The notes beneath the pieces are model-generated. The model had not been told where the DNA came from, searched no databases, and was given only the letters and a program-made list of their open reading frames with translations. A DNA stretch of 64,000 nucleotides, from contig DASVQF010000051.1 in NCBI GenBank assembly GCA_036389315.1, forward strand, positions 186,001 to 250,000, in the 5' to 3' direction. The number at the start of each line of letters is the position of its first letter. The first letter of the stretch is position 1. Shown piece after piece: positions 63,140 through 64,000 of the stretch. The position numbers and the translations under genes were made by a program. The DNA comes from DASQYE01 sp036389315. GTDB taxonomy: Bacteria > Acidobacteriota > Blastocatellia > Pyrinomonadales > Pyrinomonadaceae.

Positions 63140-63496
63140 TCACCACAGCCACTTTAGAATCATATAAATGAGATACCCTACAGAAAACAGAAGCGCCAAC
63201 CATTCAATAATAACGGTAAGAATCAAAAACCATAAAGGTGCGTGGGGGGCGTAGTAAAAGAATAGACGGAAACGCCTTTCCTCTATTCTCTGTCTTATCG
63301 CTTGATACTTAGGGTCATACTCTTTCACGTCTTCAAATGTTGCTGGTGTAATAAGATTACGCGCCCGCTCGTCATCTTCTAACTTTCTGACTTCAAGTTT
63401 AGACTTCTTTGTGTCTATTAAATCTTTGCGGATTCCGAACAAGTCACGTATCCATCCAAAGCCTATGAAGTTTGAGAGCCAAGCGGGAATTGGCAT
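63140..63496 (-). CDS. small membrane protein
   Basis: 118 residues. An amphipathic N-terminus (MPIPAWLSNFIGFGWIRDLFGI), a charged helical middle (about 25-75, KKSKLEVRKLEDDER) and one or two membrane helices at the end (about 85-117). The base composition is much more A+T-rich than the core genes, so it may be acquired. Family not recognised. Confidence 0.7.
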   Translation of the reverse strand: MPIPAWLSNFIGFGWIRDLFGIRKDLIDTKKSKLEVRKLEDDERARNLITPATFEDVKEYDPKYQAIRQRIEERRFRLFFYYAPHAPLWFLILTVIIEWLALLFSVGYLIYMILKWLW

Positions 63497-63602
63497 ATTG
63501 AGTCACCCACACGCTAAAGTTTAGAGATTCAAGATACACCTCACCCTGCCCGCGCGTGAAGCAATCACGGCAGCATGAAATGACTTAGATAGCGACTCTC
63601 TT

Positions 63603-63779
63603 TTAGATAAGCGCCAGTATCACCAAAAGCACGTCAGTAATGCCGCATTGTATGTCACCCGCCACTGTGGGCTGTGATGTAGCGGGCATGCCCGGACACT
63701 CAATCTCACCCGCATAAGCCGAAAAAGTGAAAGTGAAGAGTAGCGCGGCTATTAAACAAAGCTGGCGTAAATGTTTCAT
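63603..63779 (-). CDS. small exported peptide C (same family as A and B)
   Basis: 58-residue precursor starting at the ATG at 63779 (GGGAGA upstream; the frame is open 22 codons further). Signal peptide MKHLRQLCLIAALLFTF..., cleavage after YA|GEI. Short mature part GEIECPGMPATSQPTVAGDI with PG and G-D-I turns, then a hydrophobic tail (DVLLVILALI). Same order as peptides A and B: signal, G-E/D-I...PG, hydrophobic end. It has only two repeat-like units and two Cys. About 59 kb away from A and B. Confidence 0.65.
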   Translation of the reverse strand: MKHLRQLCLIAALLFTFTFSAYAGEIECPGMPATSQPTVAGDIQCGITDVLLVILALI

Positions 63780-63918
63780 TCTTTTTGTCTCCCATGCAAA
63801 AAATTTTGCAAGCGAAACTAGACCAGCTTTGCAGGCTTCTTGCAAGCATTAAAGCGAGGGCATAAGATTGCGGCGTCTTGCCAGTTTTGTTGCATCAACA
63901 TGAAAAGGTAAATCCCGC

Positions 63919-64000
63919 ATGGACTTTCAAGCCTCACTTCTTCGCCAACTAGAAAATCCAAAACTGAGCTATGACCAGCGCGCGGAACTTCGTTGTCAGT
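63919..64000 (+). CDS. start of a gene running off the window
   Basis: ATG at 63919 with 27 codons visible: MDFQASLLRQLENPKLSYDQ..., a helical beginning. It resembles the N-terminus of TPR proteins found in Blastocatellia (impression from memory). If right, both window ends hold such TPR genes. A weak ribosome site (AAAGG) precedes it. Confidence 0.55.
   Translation, partial: MDFQASLLRQLENPKLSYDQRAELRCQ

Overview
The window is high-GC bacterial chromosome. Its gene content looks most like Acidobacteriota, probably class Blastocatellia. The pointers are a large sortilin/VPS10-type Asp-box protein, a DUF5996 protein, TPR-rich proteins, many TTG/GTG starts and GC-rich codon use. This placement is inference from gene content only; no rRNA or ribosomal protein gene is present.

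Layout. 1-4.7 kb: the 3' part of a TPR gene with 120-bp internal DNA repeats, an array of 21-bp quasi-palindromic repeats, small hypothetical genes around an XRE regulator with a clear operator, a Yip1-like/TPR membrane protein and two paralogous small exported peptides. 4.9-18.8 kb: ordinary metabolism and regulation (fumC, nadA, a ferredoxin, DUF5996, a GAF histidine kinase with a REC-GGDEF partner, an HxlR regulator, a lipoprotein with HExxH, trxB, 3-hydroxyacyl-CoA dehydrogenase, PilZ, enoyl-CoA hydratase). Many 3' ends here carry long hairpins. 18.9 kb: tRNA-Ala(GGC), followed by a tightly overlapping three-gene cassette (unknown protein, two-HKD phospholipase-D-like protein, SNF2-type helicase) that looks like a defence module.

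25.4-57.7 kb is the most remarkable part. A promoter-led set of twelve co-directional genes encodes a zinc-ribbon/propeller protein, a vWA membrane protein, a small membrane protein, a tubulin-superfamily (Tubulin_2-like) GTPase, a zinc-ribbon Hsp70/actin-fold ATPase, a possible degenerate partner of it, two paralogous membrane coiled-coil proteins with GrpE-like C-termini, an Ig/CBM-like protein, a MotA/TolQ-like plus MotB/OmpA-like stator pair, and an OmpA/potassium-channel fusion. A convergent four-gene operon encodes TIR, a small membrane protein, a 1255-residue exported protein and a TPR-CHAT protease. I read the whole as a candidate membrane-spanning NTPase machine with effector-type neighbours, for remodelling, signalling or conflict.

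57.9-64 kb: a periplasmic MerP/CopZ-type metal-binding protein whose first metal-site Cys is an in-frame TGA with a SECIS-like hairpin behind it (candidate selenoprotein), a LolA-like exported protein, a VPS10/Asp-box protein, a second 21-bp array (17 units), a small membrane protein, a third member of the exported-peptide family, and the start of a gene running off the end.
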